A stretch of DNA of 64,000 bases from Martelella alba (GCF_006516955.1 NZ_VHLG01000004.1:310001-374000); one strand, 5' to 3'. Numbered from the stretch's first letter, positions 9,317-18,749 are shown. Program-made: numbers and translations. The notes: generated by a model not told the origin, from the letters alone.

Positions 9317-10095
9317 GAGCCGAACGTTTCGCCACCTATCTGACGCTTGCCGCCGTTCTTCTGTTTCTGATCGGCCCCTTTGTCGTCATCGTCATGGCCG
9401 GGCTTTCCTCCGGCAACAATCTCGCCTTTCCGCCGCCTGGCCTGTCGCTGAAGTGGGTCTACAAGGTCTTCACCATCGACAGTTTCCGCGCCAGTTTCGG
9501 CGTGTCGATGTTTCTTGCCATTTTCGGCACGCTGGCCGCTCTCATCCTCGGCGTTCCGGCAGCTTATGCACTGTCGCGCTACAAGGTGCCGGGCGCTGAG
9601 GCCGTCAGGTTGATCGTTTCCTCGCCGATCATCGTGCCGGGTATCATCGTCGGCCTTGCGCTGCTGCGCTATTTCGTCGTGCCGCTGCAGGTGAAGGTGT
9701 CGCTGGCGCTGTTCTGCGCCCATACGGCGCTGATCATTCCCTATGCGGTGCGCGTGGTCTCGGCCAGCCTGCAGAACCTGCGTTCCGATATCGAAGAAGC
9801 GGCCGTGCTGCTCGGCGCCAGCCGGGTCGGTGCCTTTTTCCGCGTCATCCTGCCGAATATCCGTGGCGGTGTCCTCTCGGCCTTCATTCTCGGTTTTGTG
9901 ACGTCATTCAATCAGGTGCCGGTCTCGCTGTTTCTCTCAGGCCCCGGCATCCATACGCTTCCCGTCGATATGCTCGGCTATATGGAAACGACCTACGACC
10001 CCTCGATCGCCGCGCTTTCCGCGCTTCTCGCATTTCTGTCGATCGGCATCGTCATGATCGCCGAGCGCTTCCTGGGCTTTACCCGCTATGTCTGA
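9313..10095 (+). CDS. ABC transporter permease (PotC-like)
   Basis: Second inner-membrane subunit, 260 residues with six hydrophobic segments. The EAA loop reads DIEEAAVLLGASRVGAFFRV, with the usual Gly three residues into the second helix. Overlaps the upstream permease by 4 bases and the downstream ATPase gene by 8, so all three are translated from one message. Confidence 0.93.
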   Translation: MRAERFATYLTLAAVLLFLIGPFVVIVMAGLSSGNNLAFPPPGLSLKWVYKVFTIDSFRASFGVSMFLAIFGTLAALILGVPAAYALSRYKVPGAEAVRLIVSSPIIVPGIIVGLALLRYFVVPLQVKVSLALFCAHTALIIPYAVRVVSASLQNLRSDIEEAAVLLGASRVGAFFRVILPNIRGGVLSAFILGFVTSFNQVPVSLFLSGPGIHTLPVDMLGYMETTYDPSIAALSALLAFLSIGIVMIAERFLGFTRYV

Positions 10096-11110
10096 TCTTT
10101 CTTATCTCTCGCTCGAAAAGCTCACCCTCTCCTATGGCAAAACGGTTGCCGTCGACAGTCTCGATCTTTCCATCGACAAGGGCGAATTGATCGCGCTTCT
10201 CGGACCGTCCGGCTGCGGCAAGACCACGACCATGCGCGCCATTGCCGGACTGATGAGCCCTACCGCCGGCCGGATCATGCTGGATGGAACCGATATCTCC
10301 CGCGTGCCGCCAAACAAGCGCGCCGTCGGGCTGATGTTCCAGTCCTATGCACTGTTCCCGCATCTCTCCGTCTATGAAAATGTCGCTTTCGGCCTGCGCC
10401 TGAAGGGCATGCGCGGCGGCGAACTGGATGCGAAGGTGAAGGGCGGCCTTGAAACGGTTGGCCTGTCGCATCTTTCAGACCGCAAGCCAGCCGCCCTTTC
10501 CGGCGGCCAGCAGCAGCGCGTGGCGCTCGCCCGCTCCCTGGTGATGGAGCCGAAAGTGCTTTTGCTTGATGAGCCGCTGTCCAATCTCGATGCGCGCCTG
10601 CGCCTTGAAATGCGCACCGAATTGCAGCGCGTTCAGCGCGAAAGCGGACTGACGATGATCTTCGTCACCCATGACCAGTCGGAAGCACTGTCGCTGGCCG
10701 ATCGGATTGTCGTCATGCATGACGGGCTGATTGAGCAGATCGGCACGCCGGAACAGATCTACCGTCATCCCGAAACCGGTTTCGTTGCCGATTTCGTCGG
10801 CTTTGAAAACATCTTCAGCATCGCGGGCGGCATGCTGAAGGGCAAGGGTGAAGCCTTCTCCCCCGAAGGCGCCTTGCCTGACGGCGCCGCCGGTCTTGCC
10901 TTCCGCCCGACCGCCGTGCGCCTTGGCGAGGGGCCGCATCGCGGCACGATCATGGGCGCGGCCTTTGTCGGCGAACAGCGCGAATATGTGCTGCACACAC
11001 CAATCGGCCCGATCAAGGCCGATATCGACGCGACGCTGCCCGCCTTCACCATCGGCGAAACCGTCGCCTTCTCGCTGCCGGTTGCAAATGCCGCCGTGCT
11101 GAAGGCCTGA
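10088..11110 (+). CDS. ABC transporter ATP-binding protein (PotA-like)
   Basis: ATPase subunit of the importer, 340 residues. Walker A is GPSGCGKTT (about residues 38-46), the Q-loop FQSYALFPHLSVYENV, the signature LSGGQQQRVALARSL, Walker B LLLDEPLSNLDA, and the H-loop FVTHDQSEAL. The C-terminal third is a TOBE-type regulatory domain as in PotA, FbpC and MalK. It is followed after 4 bases by the nucleoside hydrolase gene. Confidence 0.95.
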   Translation: MSDLSYLSLEKLTLSYGKTVAVDSLDLSIDKGELIALLGPSGCGKTTTMRAIAGLMSPTAGRIMLDGTDISRVPPNKRAVGLMFQSYALFPHLSVYENVAFGLRLKGMRGGELDAKVKGGLETVGLSHLSDRKPAALSGGQQQRVALARSLVMEPKVLLLDEPLSNLDARLRLEMRTELQRVQRESGLTMIFVTHDQSEALSLADRIVVMHDGLIEQIGTPEQIYRHPETGFVADFVGFENIFSIAGGMLKGKGEAFSPEGALPDGAAGLAFRPTAVRLGEGPHRGTIMGAAFVGEQREYVLHTPIGPIKADIDATLPAFTIGETVAFSLPVANAAVLKA

Positions 11111-11114
11111 GATC

Positions 11115-12038
11115 ATGGGTATCTGGATCGATACTGATATGGGTTTCGACGACCTCGCAGCGGTTTTGACCGTGCGGGCGTCAGGGCTTGATATCGATGG
11201 CCTGTCGCTGGTGTTCGGCAATGCACCGCTGGCCCAGGTGCGTGCCAATGCGGCCGCGGCCGCGCAGGCCTTTTCCTTCCGTTTTCCGGTTCATGCCGGA
11301 GCGGATCGCGCCATTCTCGGCGCGGTTGAAACGGCCGAAACCATTCTTGGCAAGACCGGCATGCCGAGCACCGGACGCCAGCTCGAGCCGGCGCCGGAAG
11401 CGTTTTCCGGCCCGGCGCTGGACGGGCTCTCGCGCTGGCTTGAGACAGCTGAAAGCCCGCGGCGCGTTCTAGCGCTCGGGCCGCTCACCAATATCGCCAT
11501 TCTGTGCCTTGCCCGCCCCGATCTGGCGGCGAAAATCGATGAACTCGTCTGGATGGGCGGCGGCGCGACGATGGGCAACCATACCGCCTCTGCCGAATTC
11601 AATGCACTCGCCGACCCGGAAGCCGTTGCCATCGTGCTGACCCGCGGCCTGCCGCTGAAAATGGCTGATCTCGATTTCTGCCGGAAGGTGACGATCGGCG
11701 CGGAGGATGTCGCGGCAATCCGGGCAAAATCAGGCGCAAATGCCGCTGTGCTCGGCGATCTGAGCGAAGGCTTTCTCGACATTGCCCGTTCGCGCGGGCG
11801 CAGCCGCATGGCCTTCTTCGACCCCGCTGCCGCCGCGGCGCTGGCCCGGCCCGCTCTCGTCACCGTGCAAAAGGTCCGCATCGATGTGGAACTGGCGGGC
11901 CACCTCACCCGTGGGCGCACTGTGGTCGAAAACCGTCCCCACAAGGCCGCGCCCAATGCCGAACTGCTTGTCGGCATCGATGAACAGGCCGCCCATAGCC
12001 TGATCATGGCGGCGCTTCTGGCGGAGGCTGCCCCATGA
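11115..12038 (+). CDS. Inosine/uridine-type nucleoside hydrolase
   Basis: Hydrolyses the N-glycosidic bond of ribonucleosides to ribose plus base in the cytosol. 307 residues. The calcium-binding signature DTDMGFDD is at residues 6-13. LALGPLTNIAI and MGGGATMGNHTASAEFNALADPEAV follow the family order, ending in a His-containing region. It lies between the importer genes and adenine deaminase and overlaps the latter by 4 bases, which makes a purine nucleoside the likely substrate. Confidence 0.93.
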   Translation: MGIWIDTDMGFDDLAAVLTVRASGLDIDGLSLVFGNAPLAQVRANAAAAAQAFSFRFPVHAGADRAILGAVETAETILGKTGMPSTGRQLEPAPEAFSGPALDGLSRWLETAESPRRVLALGPLTNIAILCLARPDLAAKIDELVWMGGGATMGNHTASAEFNALADPEAVAIVLTRGLPLKMADLDFCRKVTIGAEDVAAIRAKSGANAAVLGDLSEGFLDIARSRGRSRMAFFDPAAAAALARPALVTVQKVRIDVELAGHLTRGRTVVENRPHKAAPNAELLVGIDEQAAHSLIMAALLAEAAP

Positions 12039-13819
12039 CGGATCTGCACAGTGAACCGGCTGATCTGAATGATGACCGCTTGCGCAGCCGCGCCGTTGCC
12101 GCCGCGCGCGGTGATGCTCCCTTCGATCTCCTGATCACCGGCGGCAGCCTCGTTGACGTCGCCACCGGTGAAATCCGTGCTGCTGATATCGGCCTTGTCG
12201 GCCCGTTGATCGCTTCAGTCCACGCGCCATCAGCGCGCCGTGATGCAGCGGACATAGTCGATGCCACAGGCAGCTTCATTGCGCCGGGCCTGATCGACAG
12301 TCACATGCATATCGAAAGCTCGATGGTCACCCCCGCCACCTACGCGAAAGCCATGCTTTCGCGCGGCGTCACCACCATCGTCTGGGATCCGCATGAATTC
12401 GCCAATGTTCACGGACCTGCGGCCGTGCGCTGGGCCATTGACGCCATCCGGGCGCTGCCGCTGCGCGCCATCATCCTCGCGCCCTCCTGCGTCCCCTCGG
12501 CACCGGGCCTGGAACTGGCCGGCGCCGATATTGACGGGAAAGCCATGGCGGAAATGCTCGCCTGGCCGGAAATCGGCGGCATTGCCGAAATGATGAACAT
12601 GGAAGACGTGATCGCCCGCCACCCACGCATGAGCGCGATCATGCAGGCAGGGCTTGCCGCCGGAAAGCCGGTCTTCGGCCATGCGCGCGGGCTTGAAGGC
12701 GGCAGGCTTGCAGCCTTCATGGCCGCTGGTGTCTCCTCCGATCACGAACTTACCTCTGCCGCGGATTTTCTCGAAAAGCTGCGCGCCGGGCTTTCTGTCG
12801 AGCTGCGCGGATCGCATCCCTATCTGCTGCCGGAAATTGTTGACGCGCTGAAAGGCTTGCCGAACTGGCCCTCGACCATGACGCTCGCCACCGATGACGT
12901 CTTCCCCGATGACCTTGTGAGGGAAGGTGGGCTTGACGCGCTGATCGGCAAGCTGACAGCCCTTGGCATGAAACCGGAACAGGCCTTGCAGGCGGCAACG
13001 CTGAACGCGGCGCACCGCCTGTCCCGTCCTGATCTCGGCCTGATCGCCGCCGGCCGCCGTGCCGATATCGTGCTGTTTGAAGACCTGACCGCCTTTTCCG
13101 CCCGCACGGTCATTGCCAATGGCACTGTCGTTGCCGCAAACGGCAAAACACTGGCGGCCTGCCCGGATGTCAAAACTGAACTGCTGACAGGCTCGGTGAA
13201 GGTTCCAAAGCTCACACCGGGTGACTTCAAGCTGAAGGCAGAAGGCTCCCGCGTCGAAATCGCCACCATCGACAAGCCACGCTTCACCCAGTGGGGAAAG
13301 ATGGAGGCCAGGGTCGAAAACGGCGTGATCGTCAAACCCGACGAGACCACACTGATTTCGGTGATCCATCGCCATGGCCGCGCGGCAGCCGTGCCGCGGA
13401 CCGGATTTCTGCGCTTCTGGGGCCGATGGAACGGGGCGCTTGCCACCACCATTTCCCACGACAGCCACAACCTCACCGTCTTCGGCGGCAACGAGGAAGA
13501 CATGGCGATCGCCGCCAATGCGCTGATCGAAGCCGGTGGCGGCATGGCCATTGCATCCCAGGGAAAATTGACCGCGCTTCTGGCCCTGCCGCTTTCCGGC
13601 CTCGTCTCCGACCGGCCGCTGGAAGAGGTTGCCCATGACTTTGCCGCGTTGCGCGAAGCAGCCGGCGCAGTCGTCGAATGGCAGCCCCCCTACCTCACCT
13701 TCAAGGCAACGGTGGGTGCAACGCTTGCCTGCAATGCCGGACCGCACCAGACGGATCAGGGTATTTCGGATGTCGTTGCCGGCACTTTGTTGAAAGATCC
13801 GGTGCTGAGGGTGTTGTGA
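12035..13819 (+). CDS. ade: Adenine deaminase
   Basis: Amidohydrolase-superfamily enzyme that converts adenine to hypoxanthine and ammonia. 594 residues, the usual length of the bacterial Ade family. The metal ligands are His90 and His92 in GLIDSHMHIESS, followed by DPHEFANVHGPAAV, a second metal region GHARGLEG, and the TDDVFPDDL aspartate motif. The C-terminal domain (SHDSHNLTVFGGNEEDM) is typical. Overlaps the nucleoside hydrolase by 4 bases. Together they would turn an imported adenine nucleoside into hypoxanthine plus ribose. Confidence 0.95.
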   Translation: MTDLHSEPADLNDDRLRSRAVAAARGDAPFDLLITGGSLVDVATGEIRAADIGLVGPLIASVHAPSARRDAADIVDATGSFIAPGLIDSHMHIESSMVTPATYAKAMLSRGVTTIVWDPHEFANVHGPAAVRWAIDAIRALPLRAIILAPSCVPSAPGLELAGADIDGKAMAEMLAWPEIGGIAEMMNMEDVIARHPRMSAIMQAGLAAGKPVFGHARGLEGGRLAAFMAAGVSSDHELTSAADFLEKLRAGLSVELRGSHPYLLPEIVDALKGLPNWPSTMTLATDDVFPDDLVREGGLDALIGKLTALGMKPEQALQAATLNAAHRLSRPDLGLIAAGRRADIVLFEDLTAFSARTVIANGTVVAANGKTLAACPDVKTELLTGSVKVPKLTPGDFKLKAEGSRVEIATIDKPRFTQWGKMEARVENGVIVKPDETTLISVIHRHGRAAAVPRTGFLRFWGRWNGALATTISHDSHNLTVFGGNEEDMAIAANALIEAGGGMAIASQGKLTALLALPLSGLVSDRPLEEVAHDFAALREAAGAVVEWQPPYLTFKATVGATLACNAGPHQTDQGISDVVAGTLLKDPVLRVL

Positions 13820-13822
13820 CCC

Positions 13823-15007
13823 TCAGCCCGCCTTCAGCTCCGTCTCGGTCAGAGACACCCAGAAAGCGGCGCCCGGGATGATGGCGTCGTCGTTGAAATC
13901 ATAGCCTGTATTGTGATGCAGCGCGCCATCGCGCGCCGGACCATTGCCGAGCCAGACATAACAGCCGGGGATTTCCTGACCAAAAAAAGCAAAATCGTCG
14001 CCCGCTGTCGACGGCGGAAAGGCCGTGCGGGTCTTGTTCCCGAAAACTGCCCGGGCCGCCTCAAGCGCGGTTGCCGTTGGACCGGCAGCATTGACGACCG
14101 GCGGAATGCGGCGCACGAAACGATATTCCGCAGCAATACCGAAGGCTTCGGCCGTGCCGCGCGCCAGCCGGCCGATCTCTTCCTCCAGCTGATCACGGAC
14201 ATGGGCTGAATAGGCCCGCGCCGTGCCACCGATCTCAACGAAATCCGGGATCACATTCAGCGCCTTGGGATCACCCGCCTGCACCGAGCAGGCCGAAACC
14301 ACCGCTGGCTGCAGCGGATCGACAACCCGGCCGATGATTGCCTGAAGATTGGCAAGGAAACTGCCCGAAGCCGTCACCGGATCGCGGCCAAGATGCGGCT
14401 TGGCGCCATGGGTGCCAACACCCTTCATCGTCACATACCAGCTGTCGGATGAGGCCAGCTGCGGGCCTTCAACCACCGCCATTTCATCGGGATCAAGCCC
14501 CGGCATATTGTGAAGACCATAAACGGCATCGCAGGGAAACTGACGGAACAGCCCGTCCTCCACCATCTTTTTCGCCCCGCCCCGGCCTTCTTCAGCCGGC
14601 TGGAAGATGAAATGCACCGTGCCGGAAAATTCTCTTGTCTGAGCCAGGTGGCGGGCAGCAGCCAGCAGCATCACCGTATGACCATCATGGCCGCAGGCAT
14701 GCATCTTGCCGGGGACCGTGCTCTTGTAGGGACGCTCAGCCGTTTCCGGCATGGCGAGCGCATCCATATCGGCGCGCAGGCCGATCGCCCTGGTGCCATT
14801 GCCCACCTGCAAAGTGCCGACAATGCCGGTGCCGCCGAGCCCGCGGGTGACGGTGATGCCGTCCTGTTCCAGAAGCTTGGCGACGATGGCGCTGGTGCGC
14901 TCCTCCTCGAAGCCAAGCTCGGGATGGGCATGGAAATCATGACGAAGCGCGGTCCAGAAATCGAGATCGGCGGCCAGCGCCGCGTCAATGGTTTCAAGCT
15001 TCGTCAT
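13823..15007 (-). CDS. M20-family amidohydrolase (hippurate hydrolase/N-acyl amino acid amidase type)
   Basis: Metal-dependent peptidase-family amidohydrolase of 394 residues. N-terminal FHAHPELGFEE, the catalytic GLRADMDAL, and the metal-ligand stretch MHACGHDGHTVML (Cys105, His107) are all present, as is the dimerisation insertion and the C-terminal TAGDDFAFF. It converges on ade with 3 bases between stops, so it is a separate transcript. Substrate is not predictable; HipO, N-acetyl-amino acid and carbamoyl-amidase members share these motifs. Confidence 0.92.
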   Translation of the reverse strand: MTKLETIDAALAADLDFWTALRHDFHAHPELGFEEERTSAIVAKLLEQDGITVTRGLGGTGIVGTLQVGNGTRAIGLRADMDALAMPETAERPYKSTVPGKMHACGHDGHTVMLLAAARHLAQTREFSGTVHFIFQPAEEGRGGAKKMVEDGLFRQFPCDAVYGLHNMPGLDPDEMAVVEGPQLASSDSWYVTMKGVGTHGAKPHLGRDPVTASGSFLANLQAIIGRVVDPLQPAVVSACSVQAGDPKALNVIPDFVEIGGTARAYSAHVRDQLEEEIGRLARGTAEAFGIAAEYRFVRRIPPVVNAAGPTATALEAARAVFGNKTRTAFPPSTAGDDFAFFGQEIPGCYVWLGNGPARDGALHHNTGYDFNDDAIIPGAAFWVSLTETELKAG

Positions 15008-15105
15008 TTCGTCCCTTTTCCTTCACCTGAATACTGCAAAACAGAATGCTGCTGCTATAAGACAGTCAGCGCAAGAACACAAAGAAACAGGGCCGGTTTT
15101 CCGGC

Positions 15106-15792
15106 ATGGCATTCATGGAACCGCATCATTTCTGGCAGGAGATCCATCCCGCCGCAAGTTTCAACGCATCAGCACCGCTTGACCGTTTTTATCCAGCAAC
15201 CCTTGCCGATGGCCGCCAGCTTCTGCTGCCGATCCGCCCGCTTTCCGATGGCAGGTCGGCGCTGGCCTCACTGATCGTCAATCAGGCCTCGTTTTCCGTG
15301 CTGGATGCCCTTTCAGGCGATGTCGCCGAACGGCTGAAACCCTATGCCCCGGAAGTGATTGTCGGCCTGCCGACACTGGGTTTGACCCTTGCCGCACCCG
15401 TTGCCCACAAGCTTGCCCATGGCCGCTATGTGCCGCTCGGCACCTCGAAAAAATTCTGGTACCGCGAGGAGCTTTCCGTGCCGATCTCATCGATCACCAC
15501 GCCGGAGCAGCAGAAACGGCTCTATGTCGATCCGCGCATGCTGCCGCTGCTCGAAGGACGCCGCGTCGTGCTGGTCGATGATGTGATTTCCTCGGGGAAA
15601 TCGATCCTTGCCGGACTTGAGCTGCTGAAATCCTGCGGGGTGAAGCCAGTGGCCATCGCCGTTGCCATGTTGCAGTCAAGGCGTGGCCTGGAGGCCATCG
15701 AAGCCTTTGACGCAGGCCTTGTTCCAAATGTTCATGCCGCCTTTTCCTCGCCAATCCTGACAAAGGGCGAAGACGGCTATTGGCATGCCTGA
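15106..15792 (+). CDS. Phosphoribosyltransferase-family protein
   Basis: 228 residues. The PRPP-binding motif is VVLVDDVISSGKS (about residues 154-166), with a hydrophobic beta strand before it and the PPi loop region VGLPTLGLTLA (about 86-96), the type I PRTase layout also found in adenine phosphoribosyltransferases. Position next to an adenine-salvage operon suggests a purine base as acceptor, but it is divergently placed past the M20 gene and could act on another base. No good ribosome site precedes 15106; Met4 (15115) is an alternative start. It is followed by a strong bidirectional terminator. Confidence 0.85.
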   Translation: MAFMEPHHFWQEIHPAASFNASAPLDRFYPATLADGRQLLLPIRPLSDGRSALASLIVNQASFSVLDALSGDVAERLKPYAPEVIVGLPTLGLTLAAPVAHKLAHGRYVPLGTSKKFWYREELSVPISSITTPEQQKRLYVDPRMLPLLEGRRVVLVDDVISSGKSILAGLELLKSCGVKPVAIAVAMLQSRRGLEAIEAFDAGLVPNVHAAFSSPILTKGEDGYWHA

Positions 15793-15802
15793 CACGCAAA
15801 AA

Positions 15803-15833
15803 GCCCCCGCCGGAGCCACGCTCCGGCGGGGGC
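15803..15833. terminator. Bidirectional terminator between phosphoribosyltransferase and PRC-barrel genes
   Basis: Perfect 13-bp GC-rich stem (GCCCCCGCCGGAG / CTCCGGCGGGGGC) with a 5-base loop. Five A precede it, giving a T-run for the leftward transcript, and a weaker T-rich tract follows for the rightward one. It serves two convergent genes. Confidence 0.88.
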
Positions 15834-15853
15834 AATCTCTTTAACCGCGCCAA

Positions 15854-16897
15854 TCAGTTCAGCAGAACCTTCGCTGGATCATTATGGAAAGCATCCGCGC
15901 TGTAGGCGACATGATCCTTCAGCGTATTCTGGTCAAAATCGGTATCGATGACCAGATTTCCGTCCTTGTCCTTCATGATCGTCACCGCAGCCGGCGCAAT
16001 CGCCACCGGCTTTTCGCCGACGCCGAGGAAGCCGCCGACATCGGCGACATAGGCTTCAATACCGTCATTGCCCATGATCACATTCGATACCTCGCCGACC
16101 TCATCGCCGCTTTGCGACAGAACCGGTGCGCCCTTCAGCTGATCAGCACTCACGCCGCCCGGCGCCACCGGCGTCATCTGCGCCATGTCAGTCCCGCGCA
16201 CAGGTCTGCCTTCAACAGAGGCCGTCATGTCCCTGGCGGTGGAGGCCATGCTGTCAGATGTTTTCTTCAACGCATCGCCTGTCTTGTCGGCAGCATCGGC
16301 AAGACCATTTGAAAGACTGTCATAGGCCGTACCAGCAGCGTTCGAGACGTTGCGGGCAGTCTCGTGGTACGCTTTTTCGAGACTTTCCATATTCACCGCG
16401 CCAACCCGCAGGACATTTTCTCCATCCGGCTTGAAGGCAGGGGCATTTTCAAGATCCTCCCTGGTCGCATCGACCGAAAGATAATTGCCCTCTTCGCTCG
16501 CCTTCCAGCTCACGCGGTCGACGTCCACGGCCACATTTTTCTCACCAACGCCGAGAAAGCCACCGACACCGATCACCAAAGCCTGGGCACTGCCATCCGG
16601 TGCCATGACGATGTCGTTAACATCACCGATGCTCTGCATCTTGTTGTCTTGCGTGCTCATGCCGTAAACGGGCCAGCCCAGAAGCGTGCTGGCAAGGATC
16701 TGATGATCGCCGGCATCAAAGAAGGATGAACCATTGCCGCGCATCCGGTCGTCAGGAAAGAGCGGGTTGGCAGTGGCATCCGCAGGAGCCTGCACCGCTA
16801 TAGCTGCATCGCCCTTGGCTGTGCTGTCCTGAGCATGGGCTGCACCGGTTGCCAGAAGGGCGACAATGGCGGTGGTCGAAAGAATCTTGCGAAGCAT
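15854..16897 (-). CDS. Exported protein with two PRC-barrel domains, EcfG-controlled
   Basis: 347 residues. A Sec signal peptide (MLRKILSTTAIVALLATGAAHA) is followed by two PRC-barrel-like repeats, each ending in GGFLGVGEK (about residues 72-150 and 245-325), joined by an Ala/Ser/Asp-rich linker with LEA-like composition (TAYDSLSNGLADAADKTG). PRC-barrel proteins of this type are common stress-induced envelope proteins in Rhizobiales; molecular role unknown. A GGAAC-N16-CGTT promoter lies about 83 bases upstream, placing it in the general stress regulon. Confidence 0.85.
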   Translation of the reverse strand: MLRKILSTTAIVALLATGAAHAQDSTAKGDAAIAVQAPADATANPLFPDDRMRGNGSSFFDAGDHQILASTLLGWPVYGMSTQDNKMQSIGDVNDIVMAPDGSAQALVIGVGGFLGVGEKNVAVDVDRVSWKASEEGNYLSVDATREDLENAPAFKPDGENVLRVGAVNMESLEKAYHETARNVSNAAGTAYDSLSNGLADAADKTGDALKKTSDSMASTARDMTASVEGRPVRGTDMAQMTPVAPGGVSADQLKGAPVLSQSGDEVGEVSNVIMGNDGIEAYVADVGGFLGVGEKPVAIAPAAVTIMKDKDGNLVIDTDFDQNTLKDHVAYSADAFHNDPAKVLLN

Positions 16898-16979
16898 ATC
16901 AAACTCCTGTTTTCTTCGTTCATCTCAAGCGGGCGTTGTTTCAGCTGTTTTTTCCTGCCCGCCTTTCGCTGGTGGGGAA

Positions 16980-17004
16980 AACGTGCCGGGGCCTTTCCGG
17001 TTCC
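16980..17004 (-). promoter_or_regulatory. EcfG-type promoter of the PRC-barrel gene
   Basis: Minus strand reads GGAAC, 16 bases, CGTT: the consensus recognised by the alphaproteobacterial general stress sigma factor EcfG. It faces the PRC-barrel gene at a suitable distance. Confidence 0.8.
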
Positions 17005-17143
17005 GAAAAAATCGTGACCAGCCATCAGCCATGGACGGCGTTCCGCCCCGACCACGGGCCGTCAAGCACGGCTTTCCAACGTTATGGCTTACGCGGAACA
17101 ATGTTGTTTTTAAGATTGTCTTCGCCGCAGGACCGACCGCTAT

Positions 17144-18652
17144 TCAGCGCATTCTGAGCGGCATGTTGATATGCACCTTCAACCCGCTTTTCGCATAGAC
17201 AACATCCACCCGGCTGCCGACGACCTTGTCGAGGCTGCGTTTGATCAGAACCGAGCCGAAGCCCTGCTGATCGGGCACCGTCACCGGTGGTCCGCCGACC
17301 TCCTGCCAGGTCAGGTCGAGATAGCGCCCCTGCTTTCCCACGACACGTTTGACGGCAATGTCCACCATGCCACGCTCGGCCGTCAACGCCCCGAATTTAG
17401 CCGCATTGCTGGCAAGCTCATGGATCACGAGGCCAAGCGCCAGCGCCTCATCGGGATCGAGATAGACCGTGTCGCCATTGATGGCGATCTGGCGATCAAA
17501 ACGGTCCGTATAGGGCGCAATCTGCGAGCGCAGCAACCGCTCCACCTCAATCGCCCCCCATTGCTCATCCGAAAGCAGGGTATGTGCCAGCGACAGAGCC
17601 TGCAGCCGCGCCGAAAAGGACATGGTGAACTCGGCGGATGAACGCGACCGCCTGAGCGTCTGGCTGGCAATGGACTGGACGATGGCAAGTGTGTTCTTGA
17701 CCCGATGGTTGAGTTCGCGCAGCAAAAGCCGCGTCTTTTCCTCGGAGGCCTTGGTGGCGGTGATATCGACCACAACGCCGAAAACCGGACGGATGCCGCC
17801 GCGCGCGCTGACCGGGTTGTCATAGGTCCGGCCGAGCGCCAGAAGCCAGCGGCCGGAAGAGCTGACCCTGATCTCACCCTGATATTCCTCGCCACGCGCA
17901 AGCGCGCCCTTGAAGGCGCGCATTGTCGCCCCCCGCATGGACGGCGCAATGGCATCAAGCGCGTTTCGGAATGTCACCGGTTCGCCAACCGGCAGGTCCA
18001 GCATGGCGCGCAGGGTATTGTCGCATTCAATCGCCCCGGAGGTTCCGTCCCAGCTCCAGGCAGCGATATTGGCGGCTCTGAGCGCCAGCGAATGGCGCGT
18101 TTCCGCCCGTGACAGTGCAAGATCGGCCGAAGCCTTGCCGCGCGCCGCATCCTTCAATTCATAAAGCGAACCGGAAAGATCCGCGAGCCGCCTGAGGGCA
18201 ACCAGCGCCTCGACAGGCGACTTTTCATGCGGCTCGGTATCAAAAACACAAAGTGTGCCAGCCTTGACGCCCTGAACATAGACCGGCGCACCGACGAAAA
18301 ACATGGCTGGCCGGCCCTGATATTCCGGTACTGAATGTTCAAAGCGCGGATCATCCTGCGGATTGTGGATTTCAAGTGCCGGTTCCACCCCACCGGCAAT
18401 CGGATAAGCACTGAGCCCCTTCCCGGTTTCAACCTCGGACATTGCCATGCCGAAAGCGGACTGAACCCAGTTGCGATCAAAATCGATGACCATGAGAAAG
18501 GCGAATGGCGCAGAAAAGAGCCTGGCGGCCTGCCCCGTAACGGTATCAAAGTCCGCATCTCCATCCTCTGAACGCAATATATATTGCGACAGGATCTTCA
18601 GACGCGTCTCATCCTTGATCACCTCCACGAGTTCCTGCGGTAAATGTTTCAC
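17144..18652 (-). CDS. GAF-PAS HWE/HisKA_2 sensor histidine kinase of the general stress response
   Basis: Soluble histidine kinase of about 500 residues. An N-terminal GAF domain (FAFLMVIDFDRNWVQSAFG to VGAPVYVQGVKAGTLCVFD) is followed by a PAS domain (AANIAAWSWDG to FGVVVDITATKASEEK), then the HWE-type dimerisation box RELNHRVKNTLAIVQSIAS and an ATPase domain with GLVIHELASNAAKFGAL, LTWQEVGGP and GFGSVLIKRSL. No membrane segment. The start is uncertain: a TTG at 18736 opens the frame but sits only a few bases past the predicted EcfG start site, so the GTG at 18652 behind AGGA is preferred. PhyR is its probable target by proximity. Confidence 0.85.
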   Translation of the reverse strand: MKHLPQELVEVIKDETRLKILSQYILRSEDGDADFDTVTGQAARLFSAPFAFLMVIDFDRNWVQSAFGMAMSEVETGKGLSAYPIAGGVEPALEIHNPQDDPRFEHSVPEYQGRPAMFFVGAPVYVQGVKAGTLCVFDTEPHEKSPVEALVALRRLADLSGSLYELKDAARGKASADLALSRAETRHSLALRAANIAAWSWDGTSGAIECDNTLRAMLDLPVGEPVTFRNALDAIAPSMRGATMRAFKGALARGEEYQGEIRVSSSGRWLLALGRTYDNPVSARGGIRPVFGVVVDITATKASEEKTRLLLRELNHRVKNTLAIVQSIASQTLRRSRSSAEFTMSFSARLQALSLAHTLLSDEQWGAIEVERLLRSQIAPYTDRFDRQIAINGDTVYLDPDEALALGLVIHELASNAAKFGALTAERGMVDIAVKRVVGKQGRYLDLTWQEVGGPPVTVPDQQGFGSVLIKRSLDKVVGSRVDVVYAKSGLKVHINMPLRMR

Positions 18653-18749
18653 TGTCCTGGTCTTCTTCTGTTTCGGCACCACGGGAAAATTCCGCGTCAG
18701 CCGCTCAAGCGCATTTCCGGCAGTCGATGAACGCAAGCCTCGGGCGTGA

